A DNA stretch of 33,887 bases from Sphaerochaetaceae bacterium (GCA_028532915.1 JAQQAI010000067.1:1-33887), one strand, 5' to 3'; shown: positions 7,526 to 15,437, numbered from the stretch's first letter. A program made the numbers and translations. The notes: generated by a model from the sequence alone, not told the origin.

Positions 7526-8881
7526 ATGGCAAGAATTACGAAGAAAGTATTCAATGATCTGGCTCTGTGGATGATGGGATTCGGCCTTGTCGTAGGTATC
7601 GTGTTCCCGATATTCATGAAGCTGATCGGTGTTCCCTCAACGATTACTGATGCCTTGTGGTTTCGCGCCGCATGTGTGGGTGCCGGTCTTCTTGTCGGTC
7701 TGGTGAACATCACATTGGCGAAGAATGTCGTTGAAAGGCGCCTCAGGATACTTGCAGATCATATGAATAACATTGAAAATCATCTGTTTGAGATATCGGG
7801 AAAGAACGAGCCGGTAGACTGCGACAGCATGAATTGCCATATCGTTGTAGATTCAGCCGATGCCATCGGTGACAGTGCTCTTGCCTTCAACCATCTTGTC
7901 GATACGATCTCTGCAAGCATGAAGATGGAGATGAGCCTGCGAAACTATACCCAGATGCTCGGTAAATATCTTGAAACCGAATCTCTGTCCGCTCAGGCTC
8001 TCCAGATGCTTCTCGAGGATTTCGAGGCCGAGAGCGGGGCTATGTTTGTCATCAAATCCGGCGAGCTGTTTCTTGTGAAATCTAAAGGTATCAAGGATGA
8101 GTCGAATCTCGTTGAGAATTCGATCATCCGGGAAGTGATGATCGATGAAGAGGATAAGCTACTCGATTTTCCCCCTTCTCTGAAACTCGAAGGAGTACTT
8201 ACTACCTACCGACCCCGTCAGGTGATCGTCAAGCCGATCAAATATAAGAGTATGATGCTGGGAATCCTTCTTCTGGGCAAATCAAGCGAGTTCGATTCAT
8301 CAACAGTCAACATGCTCGAAGTATTCACAAACGGTCTCGGACTGGCCATGCACAATGCGATAACCTATGATCAGGTTCAGCGTCTCGCTGCCATTGATTC
8401 TCTCACTTCCTTCTATAACCGGCGTTTCGGTCTGATCCGTCTGAGAGAAGAGTGTCAGAGAGCGATAGGAAATGACGGATATCTGGGACTCATTATGTTC
8501 GATGTCGACCATTTCAAACAGGTCAACGATACTTACGGACATCCGATCGGTGACAAGATCCTGCGACAGATCGGCAATATTACCCGTAATGTCGTGAGAG
8601 ATGGAGATGTTCTCATCCGCTACGGCGGCGATGAGTTCCTTGCGGTACTGGTAGGAGCCTCACATCATGATACACTGGAGATTGCAGAGAAGTTGAGAAG
8701 GGCTGCAACCGAGTTCCAGCTTATGAACCAGAATCAGGCGATAAAGATTTCATTATCGATTGGAGTCGTAAGTTATCCTGATTTTTCCTGTGAGAATGAG
8801 AGCGATCTGATCGATGCTGCAGATACAGCACTGTACAGTGCAAAGGAAGCAGGTAGAAATCAGGTGTTCAGTGCGGTATGA
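7526..8881 (+). CDS. Membrane-bound GAF-GGDEF diguanylate cyclase
   Basis: Predicted to make cyclic di-GMP. From ATG 7526 it is 451 aa. A TTG at 7520 is also possible: GGAGG at 7511-7515 is 10 nt from the ATG and 4 nt from the TTG. Two TM helices (about 12-33 and 46-66) are followed by a HAMP-like linker, a GAF-like domain (about 145-280) and a GGDEF domain (about 285-451). The substrate and metal motif 'FDVDHFKQVND' (325-335) and intact 'RYGGDEF' (365-371) show an active cyclase. R358 and D361 form an RxxD inhibitory I-site five residues before GGDEF, so product inhibition is expected. The stop codon abuts that of the convergent XRE gene with no bases between. Confidence 0.93.
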   Translation: MARITKKVFNDLALWMMGFGLVVGIVFPIFMKLIGVPSTITDALWFRAACVGAGLLVGLVNITLAKNVVERRLRILADHMNNIENHLFEISGKNEPVDCDSMNCHIVVDSADAIGDSALAFNHLVDTISASMKMEMSLRNYTQMLGKYLETESLSAQALQMLLEDFEAESGAMFVIKSGELFLVKSKGIKDESNLVENSIIREVMIDEEDKLLDFPPSLKLEGVLTTYRPRQVIVKPIKYKSMMLGILLLGKSSEFDSSTVNMLEVFTNGLGLAMHNAITYDQVQRLAAIDSLTSFYNRRFGLIRLREECQRAIGNDGYLGLIMFDVDHFKQVNDTYGHPIGDKILRQIGNITRNVVRDGDVLIRYGGDEFLAVLVGASHHDTLEIAEKLRRAATEFQLMNQNQAIKISLSIGVVSYPDFSCENESDLIDAADTALYSAKEAGRNQVFSAV

Positions 8882-9220
8882 TCAACCGACTTCCTCTTTA
8901 TCTGTTCGAGATAAAGAGGGGATATCATTCGTTTTGAGAAAATCACGGATATATCTTTCAAGTTCTTCGATTTTATGAGATACCTCCATGACTTTGTTGT
9001 TCGTATCCTCGCTGATCAAAACGGCCAGATCCACCCCAAGACCCTTGGCTATCTGATTCAGGTTATCGATCTTCGGGAATCTCTGGTAGGTCTCAATCCC
9101 TCCGATATACCCTGTCTGCAGGTTCGAACGTCGCGCCAGTTCCTCCTGAGTCATATTCTTTTCCAGACGGTACTTTCTGATATTATCGATGATCTTTATC
9201 TGTAACTCTGAACGCTCCAT
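8882..9220 (-). CDS. XRE-family (Cro/C1) DNA-binding regulator
   Basis: A 112-aa protein with an N-terminal lambda-repressor-like helix-turn-helix ('LRKYRLEKNMTQEELARRS' type; helices about residues 10-65, with 'NMTQEELARRSNLQTGYIGG' carrying the HTH). A C-terminal amphipathic segment, 'VMEVSHKIEELERYIRDFL', may dimerise. The start is ATG 9220 with AAAGG about 8 nt upstream. A 9-bp perfect inverted repeat overlaps this start, suggesting autoregulation. It is convergent with and directly abuts the diguanylate cyclase. Its targets cannot be told; no toxin partner is seen. Confidence 0.88.
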   Translation of the reverse strand: MERSELQIKIIDNIRKYRLEKNMTQEELARRSNLQTGYIGGIETYQRFPKIDNLNQIAKGLGVDLAVLISEDTNNKVMEVSHKIEELERYIRDFLKTNDIPSLSRTDKEEVG

Positions 9221-9249
9221 GTATCATACCTTTATCTATTTATGATACA
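9220..9249 (-). promoter_or_regulatory. Probable autoregulatory operator of the XRE gene
   Basis: TGTATCATA (9220-9228) and TATGATACA (9241-9249) are a perfect 9-bp inverted repeat with a 12-bp spacer, starting in the ATG codon. Extra GATAC/GTATC half-sites lie just beyond (about 9251-9259). The rest of the gap up to 9422 is AT-rich, with a small dyad TTATCA-TT-TGATAA at 9311-9324. Confidence 0.6.
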
Positions 9250-9422
9250 AGATACTATACGGCAAAAACATAGCGAATAAAATAACCGTTTTGGTATATT
9301 TTAAAGAGGGTTATCATTTGATAATCTTGGTATTTCACACCTAAATACCTGTACCATAAAGTGATATTTTTGAAATTAAGAACAAAACTCAGTGCCGGTT
9401 CAATAATATCCGTTTTAAACTC

Positions 9423-9977
9423 TTATTTGAACCTGAACCGAAGCCCGATTCTGGGTACCAGATCAACAGAGACATTCGAGGGGAACGAATCCTCTGTCGG
9501 GCTGTAGGAGAATGAATAGATGAATTCCACCGGTACCGAGAAGTACTGGAAGAAGATCGCTTCGACTCCGAAACCGACCCCGGCGACTATCTGTGCCTCG
9601 AACGGATCGTAGGTGTAGGTTTCCCAATTATAAGCGGTTTCGCCGGTATGCGCCAGATACGCATCCAGATAGAGCTGGGCACCGAGAAATCTGTTGAAAT
9701 CGGCTCCGAAGATCGTACGTTGGTAATCTACAGCTATGCTGTATGCCAACTGAGCCTGATAGGTCGGGTTCGGATAGTAGGAGATACCCAGAGTTCCCTG
9801 CAGTGCATTGTCGCCGAATCGCTGATGGTACGAGAGACCCCATACAGGTTCGCTGAATACTACCCCGATTGCATATGGATATTCTTCGTAGGTCATAGTA
9901 TCCTCAGCCTGAAGCGGGAAGATAACGCAGATAGAGAGAAAAAGCAACATTGTAATTGTCATGAATCTGTTTTTCAT
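9423..9977 (-). CDS. Exported protein, predicted small outer-membrane beta-barrel
   Basis: Not a family I recognise by name. From ATG 9977 it is 184 aa: a signal peptide (MKNRFMTITMLLFLSICVIF..LQA) is followed by a mature protein of alternating aromatic/hydrophobic strands ('YAIGVVFSEPVWGLSYHQRF', 'FEAQIVAGVGFGVEAIFF', 'VEFIYSFSYS'). It ends in 'VPRIGLRFRFK', so the aromatic is penultimate. An in-frame ATG at 10025 lies upstream of the only good promoter and breaks the signal peptide, so 9977 is preferred. There is no Shine-Dalgarno; the promoter places the transcription start on the ATG itself. Function unknown. Confidence 0.75.
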   Translation of the reverse strand: MKNRFMTITMLLFLSICVIFPLQAEDTMTYEEYPYAIGVVFSEPVWGLSYHQRFGDNALQGTLGISYYPNPTYQAQLAYSIAVDYQRTIFGADFNRFLGAQLYLDAYLAHTGETAYNWETYTYDPFEAQIVAGVGFGVEAIFFQYFSVPVEFIYSFSYSPTEDSFPSNVSVDLVPRIGLRFRFK

Positions 9978-9983
9978 AGCCAC

Positions 9984-10012
9984 AGTATAGGACAGGAGAC
10001 ATCGATTGGCAA
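9984..10012 (-). promoter_or_regulatory. Promoter giving a predicted leaderless mRNA
   Basis: On the minus strand TTGCCA (10012-10007), a 17-bp spacer and TATACT (9989-9984) are followed by GTGGCT and then ATG at 9977. The expected +1 is the A of the start codon. Confidence 0.7.
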
Positions 10013-10045
10013 TGATCAGATTCAAGGAAATAGATCTTTTCCGGA

Positions 10046-11011
10046 TCAGTACTTTTTATCAAAATCGATAGAGTTGATGAGAGCCTTTTTCTCTAAGAAA
10101 AGCCTGAGATTCGTTTCGAACAGGGATACTATCTGCGGAGAATCACTCAAAGATAGTCCTGATGCGTGAGGAGTGATCATCACATTGGGAAGTGTCCACA
10201 GAGGACTGTTCACATCAAGAGGTTCCGACTCCGTGACATCAAGAGCGGCTCCCCCGAGATGCCCGCTTTCAAGATTCTCAATTAGAGCTTTCTCATCGAT
10301 GAGGTTCCCCCTGGCTACATTTATTACACAGCACCCTCTTTTCAATTCGGACAGCCTCCGTCCATCGATAAGATTCAGTGTCTCCTTCGTGGATGCAGCA
10401 CATACAGCAAGATAATCCGCTCTGTGAAGCAGATCATCAAGACTTTCCTGCGTGTACATCTCGTCAACGTATTCGGGGATGTTTCCCGATTCCCGTCTGA
10501 CTACGACCACATGCATATCAAGAGCCTTTGCCTTCTTTGCTATACTTGAGCCGATATCACCAAATCCGATGATCACGATGGTACTTTCCCAGATATCGGT
10601 GAGAGGAAAGTATCTTTTCCAGATTTTCTGCTTCATCTGATCCCTGTAGGTCCACAGATTGTGATTATGGCCGATGATCATTGCGATGACGTGATCGCTG
10701 ATCTGCCGGCCGTATGTTCCTCTGGCACTGGTGAGGATCACTTTATCATGTGCATATATACTCCTTTCGGCATACTGCTGGACCCCTGCACTGGGTGTCT
10801 GAAGCCATCTTAGATTCCCGGCTGATCTCAGATCTCCGACCTTCGGAAACCCTGCGATTATATGCGCTCTTTTTATATCATCGACAGAGTATCCGTCCTG
10901 TTCTTTTACCGTCAGGTGGATTAAAGGGAATGATTCATGCAGTCTGGAAAGTTCATTCTCTGTCGGGTCGAAATGCGTACAACGGAGAAACAGGATTTCC
11001 GGATTATCCAT
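10046..11011 (-). CDS. D-2-hydroxyacid dehydrogenase family protein
   Basis: NAD(P)-dependent oxidoreductase acting on a D-2-hydroxyacid/2-ketoacid pair (glyoxylate, hydroxypyruvate or a larger ketoacid). The protein is 321 aa, typical for the family. The Rossmann motif is 'IIGFGDIGSSIAKKAK' (G149xG151xxG154). The strand after it ends in 'VVVVRRES' with Arg rather than Asp, which suggests NADPH preference as in GhrA-like enzymes. Catalytic R234 ('INVARGNLID'), E263 ('TESEPL') and H282 ('ITPHASG') are present. Start ATG 11011 has the SD AAGGAG about 7 nt upstream. It is divergent from the TipAL-type regulator with 115 bp between them, so co-regulation is possible. Confidence 0.92.
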   Translation of the reverse strand: MDNPEILFLRCTHFDPTENELSRLHESFPLIHLTVKEQDGYSVDDIKRAHIIAGFPKVGDLRSAGNLRWLQTPSAGVQQYAERSIYAHDKVILTSARGTYGRQISDHVIAMIIGHNHNLWTYRDQMKQKIWKRYFPLTDIWESTIVIIGFGDIGSSIAKKAKALDMHVVVVRRESGNIPEYVDEMYTQESLDDLLHRADYLAVCAASTKETLNLIDGRRLSELKRGCCVINVARGNLIDEKALIENLESGHLGGAALDVTESEPLDVNSPLWTLPNVMITPHASGLSLSDSPQIVSLFETNLRLFLEKKALINSIDFDKKY

Positions 11012-11088
11012 GGGAAGCTCCTTATAATGGTATAGATCAACTCAAAGTTTAGCCTATCATGTACCTGTCACACAACTGAAAATTCTCC

Positions 11089-11119
11089 TTGACTATAACC
11101 TTACGTTATAGTGTATACC
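11089..11119 (+). promoter_or_regulatory. MerR-type promoter with 19-bp spacer and operator dyad
   Basis: TTGACT (11089-11094) and TATACC (11114-11119) are 19 bp apart. The spacer region holds the dyad CTATAAC-CTTAC-GTTATAG (11093-11111). An overlong spacer with a central dyad is the signature of MerR-family targets, where the activator twists the DNA. It drives the adjacent TipAL-like gene. The -10 ends 7 nt before the ATG, so the transcript should be leaderless. Confidence 0.85.
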
Positions 11120-11126
11120 TGTTTAT

Positions 11127-11876
11127 ATGAGATTACTGATTCATGAACTGGCACAGAGAGCATCGGTTACCGTCAGGACACTGCACTACTATGATCAGAT
11201 AGGTCTGCTGATTCCGAACGAGATCAGCCGCAACGGCTACCGGTATTACGACGAAGAGAATGCACAGAGACTGAAACTCATCCTCTATTTCAAGGAGTTG
11301 GGTTTTAAACTCTCGCAGATCAGAAAACTGATAGATAGCGAAAGCAGCCGGGAGAGTCTTCTTGTTCAACAACGTCATCTTCTGAAGCTGAAGACCGACA
11401 GGCTGAACAGAATGATAGATTCGATCGATAGCGCACTGAAAGGAGAAAGAATAATGGATTTTGACGAATTTGATATGAAGCAGATAGAGGATGCAAAAAA
11501 AACATTTCAATCAGAGACGGACGCGAGATGGAAGGGGACAGATGCATATAAGCAGAGTATGAGACGAACCGGAAATTATGGTCCGCAAGCCTGGAAAAAG
11601 ATCAAAAACGAAGAAGAGGAACTGTTGTCATCCTTTTCCCGTCTCATCGGAACTTCTCCATCATCGACTGAAGCTTTCGATCTAGTAGAAAAATGGAAAC
11701 TGTACATCAGTACCTACTTTTACGACTGTTCCGATGAGATCCTCGAGGGACTAGGGAATATGTATACTCAGGATGAGAGGTTCTCCGATGCAATGGACCG
11801 GTACAAAGAAGGGACGGCGGCGTTTATGAGCGAAGCCATCGGGGCATACGTACAAAAAAACAAGAGCAGGAAATAA
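11127..11876 (+). CDS. MerR-family regulator with TipAS antibiotic-recognition domain
   Basis: A 249-aa TipAL-like transcription activator. The N-terminal MerR winged helix (residues 1-70: 'VTVRTLHYYDQIGLL', 'NGYRYYDEENAQRLKLI') is followed by a long dimerisation helix (about 70-120). The TipAS domain (about 135-245) has 'YGPQAWKKI', 'LVEKWKLYISTYFYDCSDE', 'LGNMYTQDERF' and 'GTAAFMSEAI'. In Streptomyces TipA this domain traps thiopeptides and other drugs. The start is ATG 11127, which matches the usual MerR N-terminus. No Shine-Dalgarno is present and the -10 box is 7 nt upstream. The self-promoter carries the operator, so ligand-induced autoactivation is expected. The ligand here is unknown. 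Confidence 0.93.
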   Translation: MRLLIHELAQRASVTVRTLHYYDQIGLLIPNEISRNGYRYYDEENAQRLKLILYFKELGFKLSQIRKLIDSESSRESLLVQQRHLLKLKTDRLNRMIDSIDSALKGERIMDFDEFDMKQIEDAKKTFQSETDARWKGTDAYKQSMRRTGNYGPQAWKKIKNEEEELLSSFSRLIGTSPSSTEAFDLVEKWKLYISTYFYDCSDEILEGLGNMYTQDERFSDAMDRYKEGTAAFMSEAIGAYVQKNKSRK

Positions 11877-11894
11877 ATAGAATTCACCGGTCTC

Positions 11895-11923
11895 TTGTTC
11901 AAATCCTGCCCGGGTAGTACAAT
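11895..11923 (+). promoter_or_regulatory. Promoter of the hyuA-like/HDAC operon
   Basis: TTGTTC (11895-11900), a 17-bp spacer and TACAAT (11918-11923). The -10 region overlaps the dyad GTACAA (11917-11922) / TTGTAC (11935-11940), which could be an operator or a 5' hairpin. Confidence 0.55.
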
Positions 11924-11958
11924 AAAAGCGGTTGTTGTACCGAGGAAGGAGAGCTCTT

Positions 11959-13617
11959 TTGCTAGTAGGATTAGACCTGGGAGGAACACATATAGACGGA
12001 GCCGTCATCGATGACGGGGCCGTATTAAAGACCATCAAGAGGGAAGTGGATCCGGATGATCTATTCTCGACCATCTGGACAACCCTCTCGGACCTTCTGA
12101 TGCCGTTCGATACCAAAGATATTGACCGGATAACACTCAGCACCACCATCAGCACCAATGCTATCGTCGAACAGAAAATCGATCCCGTAGGACTGATAGT
12201 AGCGTGCGGCCCCGGTATCACCCATGATTTTTCCGCGATAAGTCCGACAGTATTTCACATTAGTGGTTCCATAGACCATAGGGGAATTATCACAGACCCT
12301 ATTGATCAAGAACAGATCGAATCGGTCAGTAAAAAGATCGTGAATGAAGGTCTCGATCACTGTGCTGTCGTTACGAAATTCTCTACACGCAACGTAGAGA
12401 TGGAAACCCGTATGGCCGATTATCTCGAAGGTAAGGTTTCACACGTCACGATGGGACATAGAATGTCGGGGCGTCTGAATTTTCCCCGAAGAGTCAATAC
12501 GACCTATCTTAACGAAGCAGTTTACTCGGTCTTCAATAATTTTGCTGACAAAAGCAGCGCAGCGATGTCCAAGATGAGACTGGATGTCCCTCTCAACATA
12601 CTGAAAGCAGACGGCGGGATGATGGATCTGCCAACAGCGCAGGAACACCCTGTCGAAACGATACTCTCCGGACCTGCTGCAAGTCTGTCAGGAATTCTCT
12701 CACTTTCAAAGATCAGAGAGGATGCGATCCTTCTGGATATCGGGGGTACGACGACCGACATCTTCTTTCTTGCCGACGGTGTCCCTCTGTTCGCTCCGGA
12801 TGGAGCGGTCATCTCCGATTACAGAACTCTGGTAAGAGCTGTCTATAGTGTTTCGATCGGACTCGGCGGAGACAGTAGAGTGAAGCTCGTTGACGATAAG
12901 GTACATATCGGGCCTGAACGTGAAGGTAAACCTTATGCATACGGCGGGCCGGCGGTGACAGCTACCGATGCGATGATCGTTCTCGGTCTGGTCGAAAACA
13001 CTGATGACCGGCATCTCTCTAGAGCCGGTGCTGCCGTCTCCTCTGTCGGCTGGCCTTCAGATGCCAGTGTCGAACAGACAGCCGCATCCATATTGACTCA
13101 GATGGCCCGGACAATAAAAGAGACTACGGACCGCCTGCTTAGAAATATCAATGAACGGCCTGTCTACACGATAAAGGAACTGCTTCATGAGAAGAAGCTG
13201 GATCCAAGAAGTATTCATATCATCGGAGGTCCGGCGAAGGCTCTTGCTCCCTACCTTGAAGAAGTCTATTCACTCGAATGTCATGTTCCCCCGTTCTTTG
13301 ATATAGGAAATGCGGTAGGGGCGGCGCTTTCGAATGTCACAAAGGAGCTGACACTCACGGCTAATTGTGCTGTGGGAATCCTGTCGGTTCCCGAAATCGG
13401 CCTGACCGAAGGGATCACAGAAGAATTCTCTCTTGCTCAGGCGAAAGCGAGACTGTTTGAACTGTTCAATGAGATCTATCACATTAAAGAACAAGACTGC
13501 GAGATCGTTGAAGAGAGCTGTTATACCATGGTGAGAGGATTCTCCAGCGCCGGCAAGAACATCCGTCTGAAAGCACAAGTGAAACCCCGGATGATCCACG
13601 TGATGAAGGAGATTTAA
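11959..13617 (+). CDS. Hydantoinase/oxoprolinase (HyuA-like) family protein
   Basis: ASKHA-fold (actin-like ATPase) protein of the HyuA/oxoprolinase-A group, whose members use ATP to open or carboxylate hydantoin, 5-oxoproline or ketone substrates. I choose the TTG at 11959 (552 aa) because AAGGAGAG (11945-11952) is correctly spaced; the alternative upstream TTG at 11932 has no SD. The N-terminal phosphate-1 loop 'GLDLGGTHIDGAVID' (residues 4-18), 'ILSGPAASLSG' and the second phosphate loop 'LLDIGGTTTDIF' are all intact. It lacks a HyuB-like partner and is shorter than a full HyuA (about 690 aa), so it is probably a stand-alone subgroup. The HDAC-type gene follows by 5 bp. The substrate is not known. 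Confidence 0.88.
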   Translation: MLVGLDLGGTHIDGAVIDDGAVLKTIKREVDPDDLFSTIWTTLSDLLMPFDTKDIDRITLSTTISTNAIVEQKIDPVGLIVACGPGITHDFSAISPTVFHISGSIDHRGIITDPIDQEQIESVSKKIVNEGLDHCAVVTKFSTRNVEMETRMADYLEGKVSHVTMGHRMSGRLNFPRRVNTTYLNEAVYSVFNNFADKSSAAMSKMRLDVPLNILKADGGMMDLPTAQEHPVETILSGPAASLSGILSLSKIREDAILLDIGGTTTDIFFLADGVPLFAPDGAVISDYRTLVRAVYSVSIGLGGDSRVKLVDDKVHIGPEREGKPYAYGGPAVTATDAMIVLGLVENTDDRHLSRAGAAVSSVGWPSDASVEQTAASILTQMARTIKETTDRLLRNINERPVYTIKELLHEKKLDPRSIHIIGGPAKALAPYLEEVYSLECHVPPFFDIGNAVGAALSNVTKELTLTANCAVGILSVPEIGLTEGITEEFSLAQAKARLFELFNEIYHIKEQDCEIVEESCYTMVRGFSSAGKNIRLKAQVKPRMIHVMKEI

Positions 13618-13622
13618 GGAAG

Positions 13623-14933
13623 ATGGAATCGGATAAGAAATTAGCTCTCGTTTTCTTTCCTGCTTTCGATTGGGCGATATCACCGACTCATCCTGAACGG
13701 GAAGAGCGGCTTCTGTACACTCAGGACCAGCTGATTGAAGAAGGGATTGGGGATATAGAGAACATCACGATGCTCAGAAGTGATATCGCACAGAGCAAGG
13801 ATGTCGAGAAGGTTCACTTCTGTGTGCCTGATGTAGAGTCAAGGGTCACAGAAAGCCACCTGATCGCAGCCGGCTCAGCGATAAGGTGTGCAGATGCCGT
13901 GATGAAAGGAGGGTTTGACTCCGCCTTCGCTCTTATTCGCCCGCCAGGTCACCATGCCCATACTGTGGTATACGGTGACCGGGGATTCTGCATCATCAAT
14001 AATGAAGCGATCATGATAGAACACATGCGAAAAGAGAACCCTGATCTGAAGGTGGCGATCGTAGATACCGATTGCCACCACGGAGACGGTACTTCCGATA
14101 TCTACTGGAATGATAGTAATACACTGTTCATCTCTCTTCATCAGGATGGTCGGACCCTCTATCCGGGAACAGGATCTGTCGATGAGATCGGAGGTCCTTC
14201 AGGGTGTGGATACACTATAAACATTCCTCTTCCCCCCGGAACTTCCGATGAAGGATATCTATATGTGATAAGACATGCAGTCCTTCCCATTCTTGATGAA
14301 TTCAAACCTGATATCGTCATAAATTCTGCAGGACAGGATAATCATTACAGCGATCCTCTTACAAACATGAATGTGAGTGCTCAGGGATATGCACAGCTCA
14401 ATCATTTGCTTCACCCTGATATAGCTGTTCTGGAAGGGGGATATTCGATCGAGGGAGCTCTTCCTTACGTCAATCTTGGAATCCTTCTAGCGATGGCGGA
14501 TCTGGATTTCTCAGGGGTGAAAGAACCCGATTACTGCCGGGAAAGGCTTCAACAGAGTCGGCAGATCGATGAGTATATAAGAATGCTCACCAGCCGGGTA
14601 ATGGAAAACTGGAAAAACAGAAAAACGATAAGAGAACAGCTATACGAAAATAAGAGTATCGTGACATCTACAAAACGGATCTATTATGATACCGATAACA
14701 TCACAGAGAGGCAGAATAGAAAGTATATCCTTTGTGACAGGTGCGGCGGTCTTGAAATCATCGAATCCGATAGCGATACTCACCATTCGATACTGGCTGT
14801 GACGATCGGCCGCGGTTCTTGCGAAAGATGTGTAAACAAGGGCTATTCTCTCTATAAGAACGCATCCGGAAGATATACGGGCGTATATCTGCATGACAAG
14901 GTCAATGATTCCTATCTTTCAAAGAAAATGTGA
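13623..14933 (+). CDS. Histone deacetylase-superfamily deacetylase with C-terminal zinc ribbon
   Basis: A 436-aa arginase/deacetylase-fold Zn enzyme. Bacterial relatives deacetylate acetylpolyamines, acetoin-system proteins or other amides. The HDAC core (1 to about 300) has the His dyad H110/H111 ('RPPGHHAH'), Zn ligands D150 and H152 ('VDTDCHHGDGT'), D239 ('SAGQDNHYSDP') and the catalytic Tyr in 'EGGYS' (Y274). A helical linker (300-345) leads to an added domain with CxxC pairs C371/C374 and C400/C403, a zinc ribbon not usual in bacterial HDAC homologues. ATG 13623 has AAGGAAG just upstream; it is 5 bp after the HyuA-like gene and clearly cotranscribed. The pairing suggests two steps on one amide or hydantoin-like substrate (inference). 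Confidence 0.9.
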   Translation: MESDKKLALVFFPAFDWAISPTHPEREERLLYTQDQLIEEGIGDIENITMLRSDIAQSKDVEKVHFCVPDVESRVTESHLIAAGSAIRCADAVMKGGFDSAFALIRPPGHHAHTVVYGDRGFCIINNEAIMIEHMRKENPDLKVAIVDTDCHHGDGTSDIYWNDSNTLFISLHQDGRTLYPGTGSVDEIGGPSGCGYTINIPLPPGTSDEGYLYVIRHAVLPILDEFKPDIVINSAGQDNHYSDPLTNMNVSAQGYAQLNHLLHPDIAVLEGGYSIEGALPYVNLGILLAMADLDFSGVKEPDYCRERLQQSRQIDEYIRMLTSRVMENWKNRKTIREQLYENKSIVTSTKRIYYDTDNITERQNRKYILCDRCGGLEIIESDSDTHHSILAVTIGRGSCERCVNKGYSLYKNASGRYTGVYLHDKVNDSYLSKKM

Positions 14934-15357
14934 GTGACCAGATTCTTTCTCACCCATTTACGAACAACCTGATTCTGTTTGAATGGGGCATGATGGATCC
15001 ATTCTGGCAGATATTCGTGCCGGAAACATAAAAAAAAGAAACCTTTTTAAAATAATTCAAAAAAGTTTGAACATTTTTCCGGTAGATGTCTGTGATAAGT
15101 AGCCCCTTTTCAGCCGTTTCATCTTCTCACATTTTCTTTCCCATTGTGCCACTTGTCTTGTGTCACGTTAGGACACCTCTACCTTCCAAAACCGTGTAAT
15201 GGTTCCAAATTTGTATAAAAACAGCCATATACCATGTCATATGACTCTCATTCTCTCTCATTTTTCCGATTTCCATCACAGTCTTCAAGAGATCGAAAAC
15301 TGCAATAGTTAGTTCATCTGTCACATCATAACTCCTTTTGTTGCAATAATTTACGTG
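14934..15357 (+). other. Non-coding region conserved upstream of the small exported protein gene
   Basis: No gene is seen. From about 15048 on, this sequence is homologous by eye to the region upstream of the related gene at 33075 (minus strand, 33445-33138). Shared blocks include TTGTCTTGTGTCAC (15153-15166) and TTCATCTGTC (15313-15322). These lie 160 nt apart here and 161 nt apart in the other copy. The 50 bases ending in the -35 box (15313-15362) align without gaps at about 76% identity. Neither copy has a conserved reading frame. It may be an extended regulatory region or a small RNA gene. Confidence 0.6.
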
Positions 15358-15386
15358 TTGACTTCTGATCAAGTCGGCAGTACTAT
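15358..15386 (+). promoter_or_regulatory. Promoter of the small exported protein gene, with a 5' hairpin
   Basis: TTGACT (15358-15363), 17 bp and TACTAT (15381-15386). The expected transcript starts near 15393 and opens with the perfect hairpin AAGCTC-ACTTAA-GAGCTT (15395-15412), a possible mRNA-stabilising element. The paralogue at 33075 has an equivalent TTGACA-N17-TACTAT. Confidence 0.75.
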
Positions 15387-15437
15387 CTGGTTACAAGCTC
15401 ACTTAAGAGCTTCAGATCAATGAAGGAGAAAACGGTA

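Noticed and set aside
8882-9220. Toxin-antitoxin module for the XRE gene
   Set aside because: No small toxin-like gene (HigB, RelE or HipA type) is adjacent; the neighbours are a diguanylate cyclase and a beta-barrel protein.
10025-10045. Longer start for the 9423-9977 exported protein
   Set aside because: This ATG lies upstream of the good promoter at 9984-10012, and the extra residues spoil the signal peptide.
15163-15372. 69-codon minus-strand frame upstream of copy A
   Set aside because: The homologous region upstream of copy C does not keep this frame, so the conservation is non-coding.
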